DNA from: Methanomassiliicoccales archaeon PtaU1.Bin124 | GTDB lineage: Archaea; Thermoplasmatota; Thermoplasmata; Methanomassiliicoccales; UBA472 | DNA length: 64,000 nucleotides | Direction: 5' to 3' | Assembly: GCA_002067865.1 (NCBI GenBank) | Contig: MVRC01000012.1 | Coordinates: 243,854 to 307,853, forward strand | Shown here: positions 50,394 through 59,622 of the stretch, piece by piece | How positions within the stretch are numbered: the stretch's first letter is position 1 | How the letters are laid out: every line of letters begins with the position of its first letter | Program-made: the position numbers and the translations under genes | The notes under the pieces: generated by a model | The model's database searches: none | Told to the model about the DNA's origin: nothing | What the model saw: only the letters and a program-made list of their open reading frames with translations

Positions 50394-51467
50394 TCACTTT
50401 TCCGTGATGATGGACAGGAACTCATCGGTGCTGCGTTCCCAGCTATATTGGCGAGAATCTTCAAGCGCCCTTTCCGTGAACTGGGCCAGCCTCTGCCTGT
50501 CCGAGAACGCTTCCACGATCCCGTCCGCCATGGACCTCGGGTCCGGATCGCTCAGCCAGCCGGTCTCACCGTTCTTGATCGAATCCCTCAATCCGCCTAC
50601 GTTGTATCCCAGCGCTGGCGTCCCCATGGCGTTCGATTCCGTGACGACCAGCCCCCAACCCTCACGTACGGCCGGAACGATGAGCAAGTGCGCCCTGGAG
50701 ATCAAGGAGTTCTTCTCGGCCAGTGGAAGCCTGCCCCAGAACTTCGCGTCCTTGACGCCCCTCTCCTCCAGTTCCTTCCGGATATAGCCGTCCCCGACCA
50801 TCCATAGTTGCAATTCCGGCATCTTCTCCTTCGCCAGGACGAAGGCATCCAGGGCCTCCTGGGGCTTCTTGGCCTTCTTGAACCTCCCTACGAATATGAC
50901 CGTGGGGATCTGTTCCTTGGCCGGAACCTTTGCCAGAGGTTCGTGGTCATACCCCTCATGGATGATGCGGACGTTGTTGAGGCCGAGCGCCTTGAGATCA
51001 TCGTAGGTCGATTTGGAAACCGTTATGACCGGTACATCTGCATATTTTCGGATCCACCTATCCTCCAGGATATTGTGGCCGATGACGTTGACCGGGAACG
51101 GCGTCTCATAATACCAGAACTCTCTGGCCAGTTGGTGGATCAGGGCGTATACCTTCTCCCCCCGGTTGGCATAGAACGGCACTTTGAACGGGATGGTGTT
51201 TATCTCGTCCACGATGACATCGTACCGGTCCGTGGTGTTGCGGTAATATTTCTTCGCCTCGCGGTACACCGATAACTTGCTGCCGACACGGATGAAACGA
51301 ACCCCATCGACGACCTCCTCAGGAAGGCAGCCAGCAAATCCGGCCGAGACCTGGGTGACATCGTGACCCCTTGCCACGACCCTCTTCAAAATCTGATGCG
51401 TGAATTGCTCTGCCCCTCCCGCATCTGGGTTCTTCGGGTCGCGCCAATTCATTAGCAGCAAACGCAT
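50394..51467 (-). CDS. Family 4 glycosyltransferase
   Basis: 357 residues, GT-B fold. The N-terminus MNWRDPKNPDAGGAEQFTHQIL is the GT4 Gly-rich acceptor loop. VIFVGRFKKAKKPQEALDAF, LWMVGDGY and VPAVREGWGLVVTESNAMGTPALGY give the canonical E-x7-E donor site. Typical of polysaccharide glycosyltransferases acting in the cytoplasm. A TATA-like AAAATATATT (about 51510-51520) lies upstream. Donor unknown. Confidence 0.9.
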   Translation of the reverse strand: MRLLLMNWRDPKNPDAGGAEQFTHQILKRVVARGHDVTQVSAGFAGCLPEEVVDGVRFIRVGSKLSVYREAKKYYRNTTDRYDVIVDEINTIPFKVPFYANRGEKVYALIHQLAREFWYYETPFPVNVIGHNILEDRWIRKYADVPVITVSKSTYDDLKALGLNNVRIIHEGYDHEPLAKVPAKEQIPTVIFVGRFKKAKKPQEALDAFVLAKEKMPELQLWMVGDGYIRKELEERGVKDAKFWGRLPLAEKNSLISRAHLLIVPAVREGWGLVVTESNAMGTPALGYNVGGLRDSIKNGETGWLSDPDPRSMADGIVEAFSDRQRLAQFTERALEDSRQYSWERSTDEFLSIITEK

Positions 51468-51558
51468 TTGAGATCAACTACGACTGCGGAGGACAATCCA
51501 TTAGCCCCAATATATTTTGTGGTGTCTGTTCCAGTCCGGATGAGGCCCCCAACGGGTA

Positions 51559-52416
51559 TCAATGCCCGGTGATCTTCTTGCGGGCCACGCCCATGATGGC
51601 GGTTCCATACCTGGTTATCTGGTAGACGACGAAGCCAATGGTCAATACCGGCTGCGTGACGAAATCCTTCCAATGGCGTATGTAGGCCGGCCTGATCGGC
51701 ATGAGCTGCAGGAAGCGTCTCTCCCCGCCGCGCTCCATGAACTCGCCCATGGTCCCGCCGTAATAGTAGTGCTTGCGTGCGATCTCGCCCAGGGTGCGCG
51801 GCTCGCCTATGTGGACCTCCCTGGCGGTGATGCGGCCGATCTTGTTTCCGTTCTTCACCAGGCGGTTATGGATCTCGTAGTCCTCACAGGCCACGAGCTT
51901 CTCGTCATACCCGCCCAGGCCCAGGAAAACATCCCTCCTGATGAACCTGGCCGAGATGTTGAGGTCATCATCATAATAGCAATTGCGCTCGAGGTTCCTC
52001 ACCTTCGACCAGAACGAGATGGTGGGGTCGGAGTCGTTGTGGACCACCACTGCGTCGCACCCATCCCTCAGCGAGACCTCGACCGCCTCGGCCACAAGCC
52101 CCGGTTCAAGAACGAAATCAGACCCAACGATGTAAACGAACATGCCATTGGCCTTCTTGGCCCCGAAGTTCATCTGCGGGCATCTCTCATCGGCCGTGAT
52201 GACATAGACCATGGCGCCCATGGACCTGGCGATGTCGGCGGTGGCGTCCTTTGACCCCTTATCGACCAAGATGGTCTCGATGTTCTTGTAGGTCTGGGTC
52301 TGGATGCTCTCCAAGCAGCGGGTTATCGTCTTCTCGGAGTTCAACGACGGGATGATGATGGAGACCAATGGTTCAGAGTTCAATGGCGTCACCGTTGCGC
52401 AAGCAGGTGATTGCAC
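51559..52416 (-). CDS. Family 2 glycosyltransferase
   Basis: 285 residues from GTG 52416; a later GTG (52392) is possible. GT-A motifs are SIIIPSLNSEKTITRCLESI, LVDKGSKDAT (Lys replaces the usual Asn), the metal site VGSDFVLEP and CEDYEIHNRLVKNG. The C-terminal 60 residues contain a weak hydrophobic helix (TIGFVVYQITRYGTAIMGV), so the enzyme is probably membrane-associated. It is divergent from the flippase gene. The 240-nt gap holds TATA-like elements at 52531-52540 and 52620-52627 but no gene. Donor unknown. Confidence 0.87.
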   Translation of the reverse strand: MQSPACATVTPLNSEPLVSIIIPSLNSEKTITRCLESIQTQTYKNIETILVDKGSKDATADIARSMGAMVYVITADERCPQMNFGAKKANGMFVYIVGSDFVLEPGLVAEAVEVSLRDGCDAVVVHNDSDPTISFWSKVRNLERNCYYDDDLNISARFIRRDVFLGLGGYDEKLVACEDYEIHNRLVKNGNKIGRITAREVHIGEPRTLGEIARKHYYYGGTMGEFMERGGERRFLQLMPIRPAYIRHWKDFVTQPVLTIGFVVYQITRYGTAIMGVARKKITGH

Positions 52417-52657
52417 GATGGAGGCTCGATAGAAAATATCTATTCTCAGATCGGCCGAGACCGGCTTCCCCAGAAAGGTCAGACCTCATGTGCAACCCAA
52501 CGCGTCAATATGGGACATCTGCTCAGTCGCAATATATTTTACGGTCGATGGAACGTCCGCTCAGGGAGGCCAAACCGGATCCAAGAAGGCTTTCCTGGGG
52601 CAATGGGGGCCATCAAATACTATTTATCTGGAACAACGTTTCGCGATATCTGAGACG

Positions 52658-53890
52658 ATGGGCGAATCTGGCAAGGATTTCAACAGGGCGGTGTCCTTTC
52701 TGCTCACCGCATCGATCCTCGCCGGGGCGTTCAGTTTCTTTTACCAGCTGGTCATGGGTAACCATCTGAACGAGAAATATGCCGAGCTAATGTCCATCTT
52801 GAGCCTTTTCACGATCTTGACGATACCCGCGCAGACCATCTCATTGGTCCTGTCCAGGAACGTCAACAATCTCAAGGCCCAGGGGAGGGAGGAAGAGCTC
52901 TCCGGCCTTCTGCGTTCGACCTACAAGTTCATCATAATTGGTGGCATCATCGGCGCCTGCGCCCTGCTCATATCCATACCCATTCTGCAGGATTTCCTGA
53001 AGATATCCGATCCCATGCCGATCATCCTGATCTCCGTATCGCTGGCCATCAGCGTCATCGATCCGGTCGGTACCGGTTCCGCTCAGGGGCTGCAGAGGTT
53101 TCGGTGGATCGGTTTCCAGACCTCCATCGGTCCGACGATCAAGTTGCTCCTGGGGTCATTGTTCGTGGTCGGCTTCGCCTGGGGCGTCACAGGTGCGGTG
53201 GCAGGCGTGGTCCTGGGCGCCTTCGCCTCACTGACAATAAGCGTCATGGCCATCAAGGACTATCTGGCGGTCAAGGGAAAGCCGTACCCTCTGTCCGGCG
53301 TCAAGCGGTTCATCGCACCCGTTCTCTTCGCTGTGATCTGCTTCTCCATCCTCACCAACATCGATGTCATCCTGGCCAAGCATTATTTCACCGATGCCGT
53401 GGCCAGCAATTACAGCGCCGCGGCCACCATAGCCAAGGTGATATTGTTCCTTCCGACGGCCGTGTGCGCGGTCATGTTCCCCAAACTGTCCGATGCCCAT
53501 GTGAGGAACAAGGACACCATGAACATCATGAACCAGGCCATCAGGACCACGTTCATCATCTCGTCCCTCGCGGCCATCGCCTGTGTCCTGTTCCCTGAGA
53601 CCATCGTTCACATCCTCTATCCCAACCAGGCCGGGGCGGCCGAAGTGCTTCGGATACTGGGATTCGCCATGACCTTCTTCAGCCTGTCCCAGCTGTTCAT
53701 GAACTATGCGCTGGCCACGGACACGCACATCTTCCTGTACGTCCTGGGCGGTTTCATGGCGCTGGAGGTGGGCCTGATGATCGTTTTCCATTCCGCCCCC
53801 GTCGACATCGCCTGGAGCCAATTCGTGGCAGGTGCTGGAATAGTCCTTATCAGTTACATCTACACAAGGCTGGAAATGGCCAAGGCTTGA
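52658..53890 (+). CDS. Wzx-type polysaccharide flippase (MOP superfamily)
   Basis: 410 residues from ATG 52658; the frame runs upstream to 52490, but a TATA box (TATTTATC, 52620-52627) lies in that extension. Twelve or so membrane helices without large loops, with the MOP/polysaccharide-export features FSFFYQLVMGNHLNEKYAEL after TM1 and the FTxxTIPAQTIS-like TM2. VLFPETIVHILYPNQAGAAEVLRILGFAM near TM10 is highly typical. It would flip lipid-linked repeat units outward, completing the locus. Substrate unknown. Confidence 0.85.
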   Translation: MGESGKDFNRAVSFLLTASILAGAFSFFYQLVMGNHLNEKYAELMSILSLFTILTIPAQTISLVLSRNVNNLKAQGREEELSGLLRSTYKFIIIGGIIGACALLISIPILQDFLKISDPMPIILISVSLAISVIDPVGTGSAQGLQRFRWIGFQTSIGPTIKLLLGSLFVVGFAWGVTGAVAGVVLGAFASLTISVMAIKDYLAVKGKPYPLSGVKRFIAPVLFAVICFSILTNIDVILAKHYFTDAVASNYSAAATIAKVILFLPTAVCAVMFPKLSDAHVRNKDTMNIMNQAIRTTFIISSLAAIACVLFPETIVHILYPNQAGAAEVLRILGFAMTFFSLSQLFMNYALATDTHIFLYVLGGFMALEVGLMIVFHSAPVDIAWSQFVAGAGIVLISYIYTRLEMAKA

Positions 53891-53999
53891 CAAAAGGCCG
53901 CGTCACATGTCCATCTTCTGTCATAGTCTATAACAGATGTGCCGCGTTCAGCAGTAAGGCCTGACCAGTCATGGTTATGAAATAAAGGAGTCTATTGAA

Positions 54000-54920
54000 A
54001 TGAAACGCGACGTGATATCAATGCTGGACCTGGAGGACGTTCTTCCGGAGGTGCTGCAGCTGGCGAAGGACCTGAAGAAGGGCAAGTATGCGAACGAACA
54101 GCCCTTGCGTGGCAAGAAACTGGCCATGATATTCGAGAAATCCTCCACCAGGACGCGCGTCTCGTTCGAGGTGGGCATGCTGGAGCTGGGCGGCCATGCG
54201 CTCAACCTCAGCATGAAGGACCTGCAGTTGGGCCGCGGGGAGACCGTGGCCGACACCGCCAAGGTGCTGTCCCGTTACGTGGACGGCATCATGTACCGCG
54301 CGTACCAGCACGAGATGATGCTGGACCTGGCCAAGAACGCCTCCGTGCCGGTCATCAACGCCCTGGACAACTTCGAGCACCCATGCCAGATATTGGCCGA
54401 CCTGCTCACAGTCATCGAGTACAAGAAGCAGCTGAAGGGCAAGAAGATGACCTATGTGGGCGACGGCAACAACGTGTGCAACTCTCTCATGCTGGGCTGC
54501 GCCATGTCGGGAATGCACTTCGTGGCAGCCTGTCCGAACGGATACGACCCGGACCTGGGCTTGACCAAGAAGGCGCTTGCGCTGGCGAAGAATTACAAGG
54601 GAACGGTGGAGATCATCGAGGACCCGATGGAGGCCGCCAAGGATGCCGACGTCGTGTACACCGATGTCTGGGTGTCGATGGGACAAGAGGCCGAGGCGAA
54701 TGCACGGGAGAAGCTCTTCATGCCCTACCAGATCAACTCCGCCATGATGGCCAAGGCGAAGAAGGACGCCATCGCCATGCACTGCCTTCCCGCCCATCGT
54801 GGAATGGAGATCAGCGCCGAGGTCATGGACGGCCCGCAGAGCGTGGTGTTCGACCAGGCCGAGAACCGTCTGCACGTGCAGAAGGCGCTCATGATGCTGG
54901 TGCTGGGCGGCAAGAAGTAG
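54000..54920 (+). CDS. argF: Ornithine carbamoyltransferase
   Basis: 306 residues. Carbamoyl-phosphate motif SSTRTR in IFEKSSTRTRVSFEVGM, then RAYQHEMML, NALDNFEHPCQILADLLT, the ornithine loop DVWVSMGQE and the catalytic MHCLPAHRGMEI. It forms citrulline in arginine synthesis. SD-like AAGGAG lies 9-14 nt before the ATG. It stands alone; no other arg genes are in the window. A T-run follows the stop. Confidence 0.97.
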   Translation: MKRDVISMLDLEDVLPEVLQLAKDLKKGKYANEQPLRGKKLAMIFEKSSTRTRVSFEVGMLELGGHALNLSMKDLQLGRGETVADTAKVLSRYVDGIMYRAYQHEMMLDLAKNASVPVINALDNFEHPCQILADLLTVIEYKKQLKGKKMTYVGDGNNVCNSLMLGCAMSGMHFVAACPNGYDPDLGLTKKALALAKNYKGTVEIIEDPMEAAKDADVVYTDVWVSMGQEAEANAREKLFMPYQINSAMMAKAKKDAIAMHCLPAHRGMEISAEVMDGPQSVVFDQAENRLHVQKALMMLVLGGKK

Positions 54921-54954
54921 TTTTTTCCGCTGGGTTGAGATGCTCTGGCATCTC
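54921..54954 (+). terminator. T-run and hairpin after argF
   Basis: TTTTTT directly after the stop codon, then GAGATG-N6-CATCTC (54937-54954). Archaeal termination usually uses the T-run; the hairpin is secondary. Confidence 0.5.
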
Positions 54955-54986
54955 CCCCGCATTCTATTGAAAATTTATCATAACTG

Positions 54987-55000
54987 ATATTATTTATATT
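54987..55000 (+). promoter_or_regulatory. TATA region of the second beta-helix surface protein
   Basis: ATATTATTTATATT, placing a transcript start near 55022 and a leader of about 28 nt carrying GGGGGAG before the TTG at 55050. Confidence 0.45.
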
Positions 55001-55049
55001 CAGATCGGGCCTCCCATCTCAATTTATCTGGTGGAAGTGGGGGAGAAAA

Positions 55050-58000
55050 TTGCAGATTGGCTTCACAGAGAGAGTTATAGCGTTTGTTATCGTGACCATG
55101 TTATTAGGTCCTGGCTTGGCAGCCTCTGCCTCTGCGTTCAATGCAGACCATGCGTCATCAGGCATGCAGGGGTCGACCGTCCGGGCGCTCATTCAGATCC
55201 GGGTGAACAGCGATTCGGAATTGGATGCGATGGTCCATTCAAACGGATGGAACGGGACTGGCACCTTCCGAGACCCTTATATGATCGAGAACCAGAAGGT
55301 CATTGCCACCGGGAAGGGAAGCGGGATCTTCATCGGAAACGTATCGTCATGGGTGGTCGTCAGGAACTGCACGGTGACAGGGGCAGCCTATTCAACAGAG
55401 CCTTATGGAATGGGCGCTGGTATCTTCGCCTACTGTTCGAAGAACATCGTCATCGAGAGGAACAACGTCAGTTCGAACAACCTTGGAATCATGGCGACAC
55501 GTTCCATGAATATCACAATCGACAAGAACAATTGCTCTACAAATGTCGCTGGAGTCTGTCTTTATACATCCTGGAACAGCACCATCTCCGAGAACCGTTG
55601 TGTATCAGACACCTACATTGGAATATACCTCTTCGCCGGATCGAGCAATAATACGATCAACGGGAACAACTGCTCCATCTCTTACAAAGGGATCTCCCTC
55701 GAACAAAAATGTAACAACAATCTGATCCAGTTCAATAACTGCAGCAAATGCAACAAAGGAGACGGCACTGGCGCAGGGATTATCCTGGCCTATTCCTGCT
55801 GCAATAACACGGTACGCTACAATACCTGTAATGACAGCTCTGGTGGGATCAGGGCTGCAAACCGTTGTAATTGGAACGATATCAACAATAACACTTGCCT
55901 GAGGAATGTTTTCGGTTATATGCTGGATATCTATTCCATCAACAATTCCGTGGCAGATAATGTCGCCAACTTCAACATGTATGGAGCCATAATCTGGAAT
56001 ACCAATGACAGCGTCCTTCGCTCCAATAATTTCAGCTCCAGCCAATATTGTGGGATCTGGTTCAGAGCTTCTGTCATCAATATGATGGTCGTGAAGAACA
56101 ACTGCAGCGAAAATGCGGAATATGGGATAAAGGTCGATTCTGGTGGTATTCGCAGCACGTTCTTCAACAACATTCTAATTGGCAACAATGGAGCTGGAAC
56201 GACATATGATGCAGCCCACATCCAGGCATATGATTTGGGAACGAACAACTGGAACTCCACCACCGAAGGCAACTATTGGGCCGACTGGACCACGCCCGAT
56301 GCGAACAGTGATGGAATAGTTGATAACGTCTACAACATCGCAGGTGGATCGAATCATGACCATTACCCATTGATCGCCACATCGCTTCCATTCGTCACCA
56401 TCCTGGCGCCAAGTGCAATGTCATATACCAAGTCGGCAAGCGTTTCAATTTCCGGTATTGCTGCGGCATATTCCGGGATCGATTCGATAAACTGGTACAA
56501 CAAGGCGACGGGAACGGAAGGGGCATGCAGCGGCTCTACCACCTGGTCGGCAACAGTGCCATTGGTGAGCGGGTCCAATGAGATATCCGTCAATATGACC
56601 GATGGCCTGGGCCACAAATATTTCGATTCAGTAATCGTCGTAAGCGATTCGTCGGCGCCGACCCTTTTAATTAATTCGCCGATCGATGGATCTTTCAATA
56701 ACACTGGAATTGTAAATGTCCACTGGACCTGTTCAGATACCGCATCCGGTCTGGATCATTTCGAGGTCAGCATCGACAGCGGTGCGGCAATCCTGTTGGA
56801 CATCACAAGTTCAGAATACCAGATGAGCGGTCTGCCCGATGGGGTCCACACGTTCGAAGTGACGGCCGTGGACAGGGCAGGTAACTTGATCTCCCAACAG
56901 ATATCGTTCACCGTCGAGACCGAGGGACCTATTGTCATCATCGCTCCGTCATCGCCGATCTACACCAACGCGACCCATGTTGAGATCACCATCGAGGTGA
57001 CATCGGATATCGCCTTGATATCGGCCAACTCCACCCAATTCCAGGGCGGCGTGCTGGTGAACAATCTGGACCTGACCAGCTCCTACGTTGGGCAGACCCA
57101 TGTAATAACTGAGATTACGGTCACGGTGGCACAAGGCCACACCGTTATCTTCTTCCGTGTGAACGATTCCGCTGGTAATTATGCAGTGGCCCGCCAGGAC
57201 ATTTATTGCGACCTCCATGATCCCAATATCGAGATCACATCTCCAATGTCTGGAGCAAATCTGAACAGCAGTTCTATGATCGTCCGGTGGGAACCAGGGG
57301 CCAGCTATTCTGGAATAGCATACTTCAACATCAGCATCGATGGCGCTGCACCAGTGAAGGTGTCTGCTTCGACACGAAGCTATGAGTTCACTGGCCTGGC
57401 CGATGGGCAGCATATCGTCAAGGTGACCGCCGTCAGCAACGCTCGTAACAGTACGACCGATGAGGTGTCGTTCACTGTCGATACCGTCGCTCCTTCCCTG
57501 ACGATTCTCACGCCGCTGAACGGAACGCTGTTCGATCAGAGCACTATGACCATCACCTGGGAGGCCGAGGCCAACCTGGCATCGATGCATTATCGTGTGG
57601 ATGGCCTAGCATGGCAGGCGCTGAGCAACAATGCCGTCTCAACGACATTGGAGGGCCTGACCGACGGCCCCCATAGGATCGAGATCAAGGCCACCGACCT
57701 GGCCGGGAACGAGGCCGTGAGAAATGTGACGATAATCATCGACACAGTGGCCCCTACGGCGGTCATCACTCCGCATACCGGTCTTCTGAACATCACCACG
57801 GTCTTTCACATCGGCTTCTCCGAGGTGATGAACGAGACCTCCATCTTCGTGGCCATCGAAGGCATCTCTGGCCAAATGAACAGCAACGACAGGAACACCA
57901 CGTTCGTTCCGATCGGGCTGGGATACAATCAGGAGTACACCATGGTGATAAGAGGATGCGACCTGGCCGGGAACGAGCTCTCCATCACCTGGAAGTTCAA

Positions 58001-58364
58001 CACGACCCAGGTGGCCGAAATGGTGGGATACCTACGGGATGCCGATGGCAAGGCGATCGCCAATGCCACGCTGACACTGAGCAACGGCGCCTCAGCCACC
58101 ACGGATGCGAATGGCTATTATGTCTTCCACAACGTGGTCGTCGGTAACTATTCGCTGACGGTCCACAAGGACGGCTATGAGGATTCGACCATTCCAGCGA
58201 CTGTCACCAAAGGGGGGACGAGCGACCTCGGTACGACCACGTTGACGGCCATCCCCACCATCAGCGATAGAGGGTTGGACAACACCATCTTCTTCTACAT
58301 CGGCGCGGTGGCGGTGGCAGGCCTCGTGGGAACGGTCCTGTTCCTGAGGATGAGGAGACCCTGA
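55050..58364 (+). CDS. Second giant surface protein: beta-helix, Ig-like modules, carboxypeptidase-regulatory-like domain, C-terminal anchor
   Basis: 1104 residues from TTG 55050, preceded by GGGGGAG. A signal peptide (about 1-30, ends SASA) is followed by a NosD/PbH1-type beta-helix (about 75-400) and several Ig-like modules with D.AGN strands. Next is a CarboxypepD_reg-like domain (MVGYLRDADGKAIANATLTL, then GYYVFHNVVVGNYSLTVHKDGYE). The C-terminal helix IFFYIGAVAVAGLVGTVLFL ends in MRRP. Domain order and many boundary motifs match the protein at 24844-28371, so they are paralogues. Numerous N-glycosylation sequons; the beta-helix contains more Cys than the other protein. Adhesion or S-layer role inferred. 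Confidence 0.85.
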   Translation: MQIGFTERVIAFVIVTMLLGPGLAASASAFNADHASSGMQGSTVRALIQIRVNSDSELDAMVHSNGWNGTGTFRDPYMIENQKVIATGKGSGIFIGNVSSWVVVRNCTVTGAAYSTEPYGMGAGIFAYCSKNIVIERNNVSSNNLGIMATRSMNITIDKNNCSTNVAGVCLYTSWNSTISENRCVSDTYIGIYLFAGSSNNTINGNNCSISYKGISLEQKCNNNLIQFNNCSKCNKGDGTGAGIILAYSCCNNTVRYNTCNDSSGGIRAANRCNWNDINNNTCLRNVFGYMLDIYSINNSVADNVANFNMYGAIIWNTNDSVLRSNNFSSSQYCGIWFRASVINMMVVKNNCSENAEYGIKVDSGGIRSTFFNNILIGNNGAGTTYDAAHIQAYDLGTNNWNSTTEGNYWADWTTPDANSDGIVDNVYNIAGGSNHDHYPLIATSLPFVTILAPSAMSYTKSASVSISGIAAAYSGIDSINWYNKATGTEGACSGSTTWSATVPLVSGSNEISVNMTDGLGHKYFDSVIVVSDSSAPTLLINSPIDGSFNNTGIVNVHWTCSDTASGLDHFEVSIDSGAAILLDITSSEYQMSGLPDGVHTFEVTAVDRAGNLISQQISFTVETEGPIVIIAPSSPIYTNATHVEITIEVTSDIALISANSTQFQGGVLVNNLDLTSSYVGQTHVITEITVTVAQGHTVIFFRVNDSAGNYAVARQDIYCDLHDPNIEITSPMSGANLNSSSMIVRWEPGASYSGIAYFNISIDGAAPVKVSASTRSYEFTGLADGQHIVKVTAVSNARNSTTDEVSFTVDTVAPSLTILTPLNGTLFDQSTMTITWEAEANLASMHYRVDGLAWQALSNNAVSTTLEGLTDGPHRIEIKATDLAGNEAVRNVTIIIDTVAPTAVITPHTGLLNITTVFHIGFSEVMNETSIFVAIEGISGQMNSNDRNTTFVPIGLGYNQEYTMVIRGCDLAGNELSITWKFNTTQVAEMVGYLRDADGKAIANATLTLSNGASATTDANGYYVFHNVVVGNYSLTVHKDGYEDSTIPATVTKGGTSDLGTTTLTAIPTISDRGLDNTIFFYIGAVAVAGLVGTVLFLRMRRP

Positions 58365-58371
58365 TAGAATC

Positions 58372-58391
58372 GGGGCGTTCGCCCCCTTTTT
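58372..58391 (+). terminator. Intrinsic-type terminator after the beta-helix gene
   Basis: GGGGCG-TT-CGCCCC followed by CTTTTT. The 6-bp GC stem and T-run start 7 nt after the stop. Confidence 0.6.
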
Positions 58392-58494
58392 CCTAGGGCT
58401 AGGTCAGCGCTATGGATTTCCATTCTTTATGACTTGAAGGAAATGGATAAGATGTCAAAAAGCGGCCTAGCTGGCCACCTTTTAACAAATATAT

Positions 58495-59550
58495 TTAAAA
58501 ATCGGTCAACCTCATCTGTCCAGATTTTGTGGGGGGATTCAAAACCCTTTCCAGGTTTTCCTCGATGATAGTTTTACGTTGAGCAATAAGAAGTTGAGCA
58601 AAAGCACCTACCATCCCTCCAAAATCGTCCTTGTCGCCATTTTTTAATGCTTTAATGTATTTCTCTCGATCCTTCCCCAGAAATAATAGGCGTGGGTATC
58701 CTGCCTTTTCCAGCATATAGTTAAAAACCTCTCTTCCTGTCCTGCCATTTCCATCCGTAATTGGGTGGATCCTTTCAAATTTATAGTGAAATATTACGGC
58801 TTCGATAAAGGGACTATGCCCACTTTCAATTCTTTCATAATATTCTGCCAACGCTTCCTCAAGTTCTGGCTCAATCATTTGGCTTGGTGAAACCTGATAA
58901 TCGCAAATGGAGATCCCTACAAGATCAGACCTTCTAAATTCTCCAGCAGATTCGTTATCGATATTATCCATTATTCTCCGATGCAATTCTCGAATAAAAT
59001 TGAGGTCCACCTTCCCTTTATGTTTAATTCGATACGATCTCACCTTACGAAAATTTTGTACCTCATTCACCTCGCGCAATGACTTGTTCTCTGGTAAGAT
59101 GTCATCATTGATCAGAGATCGAGTTTGATCCAAACTTAAGGTATTGCCCTCAATGGCCGTTGTTCCATGAACATATTGGATCTCCATCAAATTTTCATAT
59201 CGTTGAACTTCGCTGACAGTGAGGTGTTGGGAAAATGTATCACATAAAAATCTCAATCCTTCTATTGAAGAAATTATGGCCTTTCCTTTATCTGGATCCA
59301 TTCTGTCCGTGATCAAGAGCGACGATGACATTTCTGTCTTTTTTTCGATCGCTTTAATTTCTAGATCAAATGAATGTTCAGTTCTCAATATGGACAATTC
59401 ATCTAGGCTTGGCTCTGTGCTACCAATATACTTGGTCACCTTGGCCTTCAAGTGTTTAATCCGAATATCTTTGACCAAATAGAATGCATTTTTCCCATCT
59501 TGATGTGCAATTCGTTCAAGACGGTACTCCTTTGTTGAAGATTTTTCCAT
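58495..59550 (-). CDS. Fic-domain protein (AMPylase-type) with N-terminal inhibitory helix
   Basis: 351 residues. The Fic motif HPITDGNGR at 262-270 keeps the catalytic His262 and the anion-binding GNGR. The inhibitory motif (S/T)xxxE(G/N) is present as TTAIEG at 130-135, so it is an N-terminally inhibited (class II) Fic protein that should self-restrain until Glu134 is displaced. The upstream 110 residues may be target-binding. Fic enzymes transfer AMP from ATP to Ser, Thr or Tyr of proteins; the target is unknown. The gene is strikingly AT-rich compared with its neighbours and stands alone, suggesting horizontal acquisition. No antitoxin-like gene is adjacent. Confidence 0.92.
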   Translation of the reverse strand: MEKSSTKEYRLERIAHQDGKNAFYLVKDIRIKHLKAKVTKYIGSTEPSLDELSILRTEHSFDLEIKAIEKKTEMSSSLLITDRMDPDKGKAIISSIEGLRFLCDTFSQHLTVSEVQRYENLMEIQYVHGTTAIEGNTLSLDQTRSLINDDILPENKSLREVNEVQNFRKVRSYRIKHKGKVDLNFIRELHRRIMDNIDNESAGEFRRSDLVGISICDYQVSPSQMIEPELEEALAEYYERIESGHSPFIEAVIFHYKFERIHPITDGNGRTGREVFNYMLEKAGYPRLLFLGKDREKYIKALKNGDKDDFGGMVGAFAQLLIAQRKTIIEENLERVLNPPTKSGQMRLTDF

Positions 59551-59622
59551 CGGTACGTCAATATGATGGCAATTATTTAGACTTTAATTATATAGCCATC
59601 ATATTTATTAAATTAAGGCATT

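Noticed and set aside
52490..52657. Upstream extension of the flippase frame
   Set aside because: It contains the TATA box and is not hydrophobic; the flippase helices begin just after ATG 52658.
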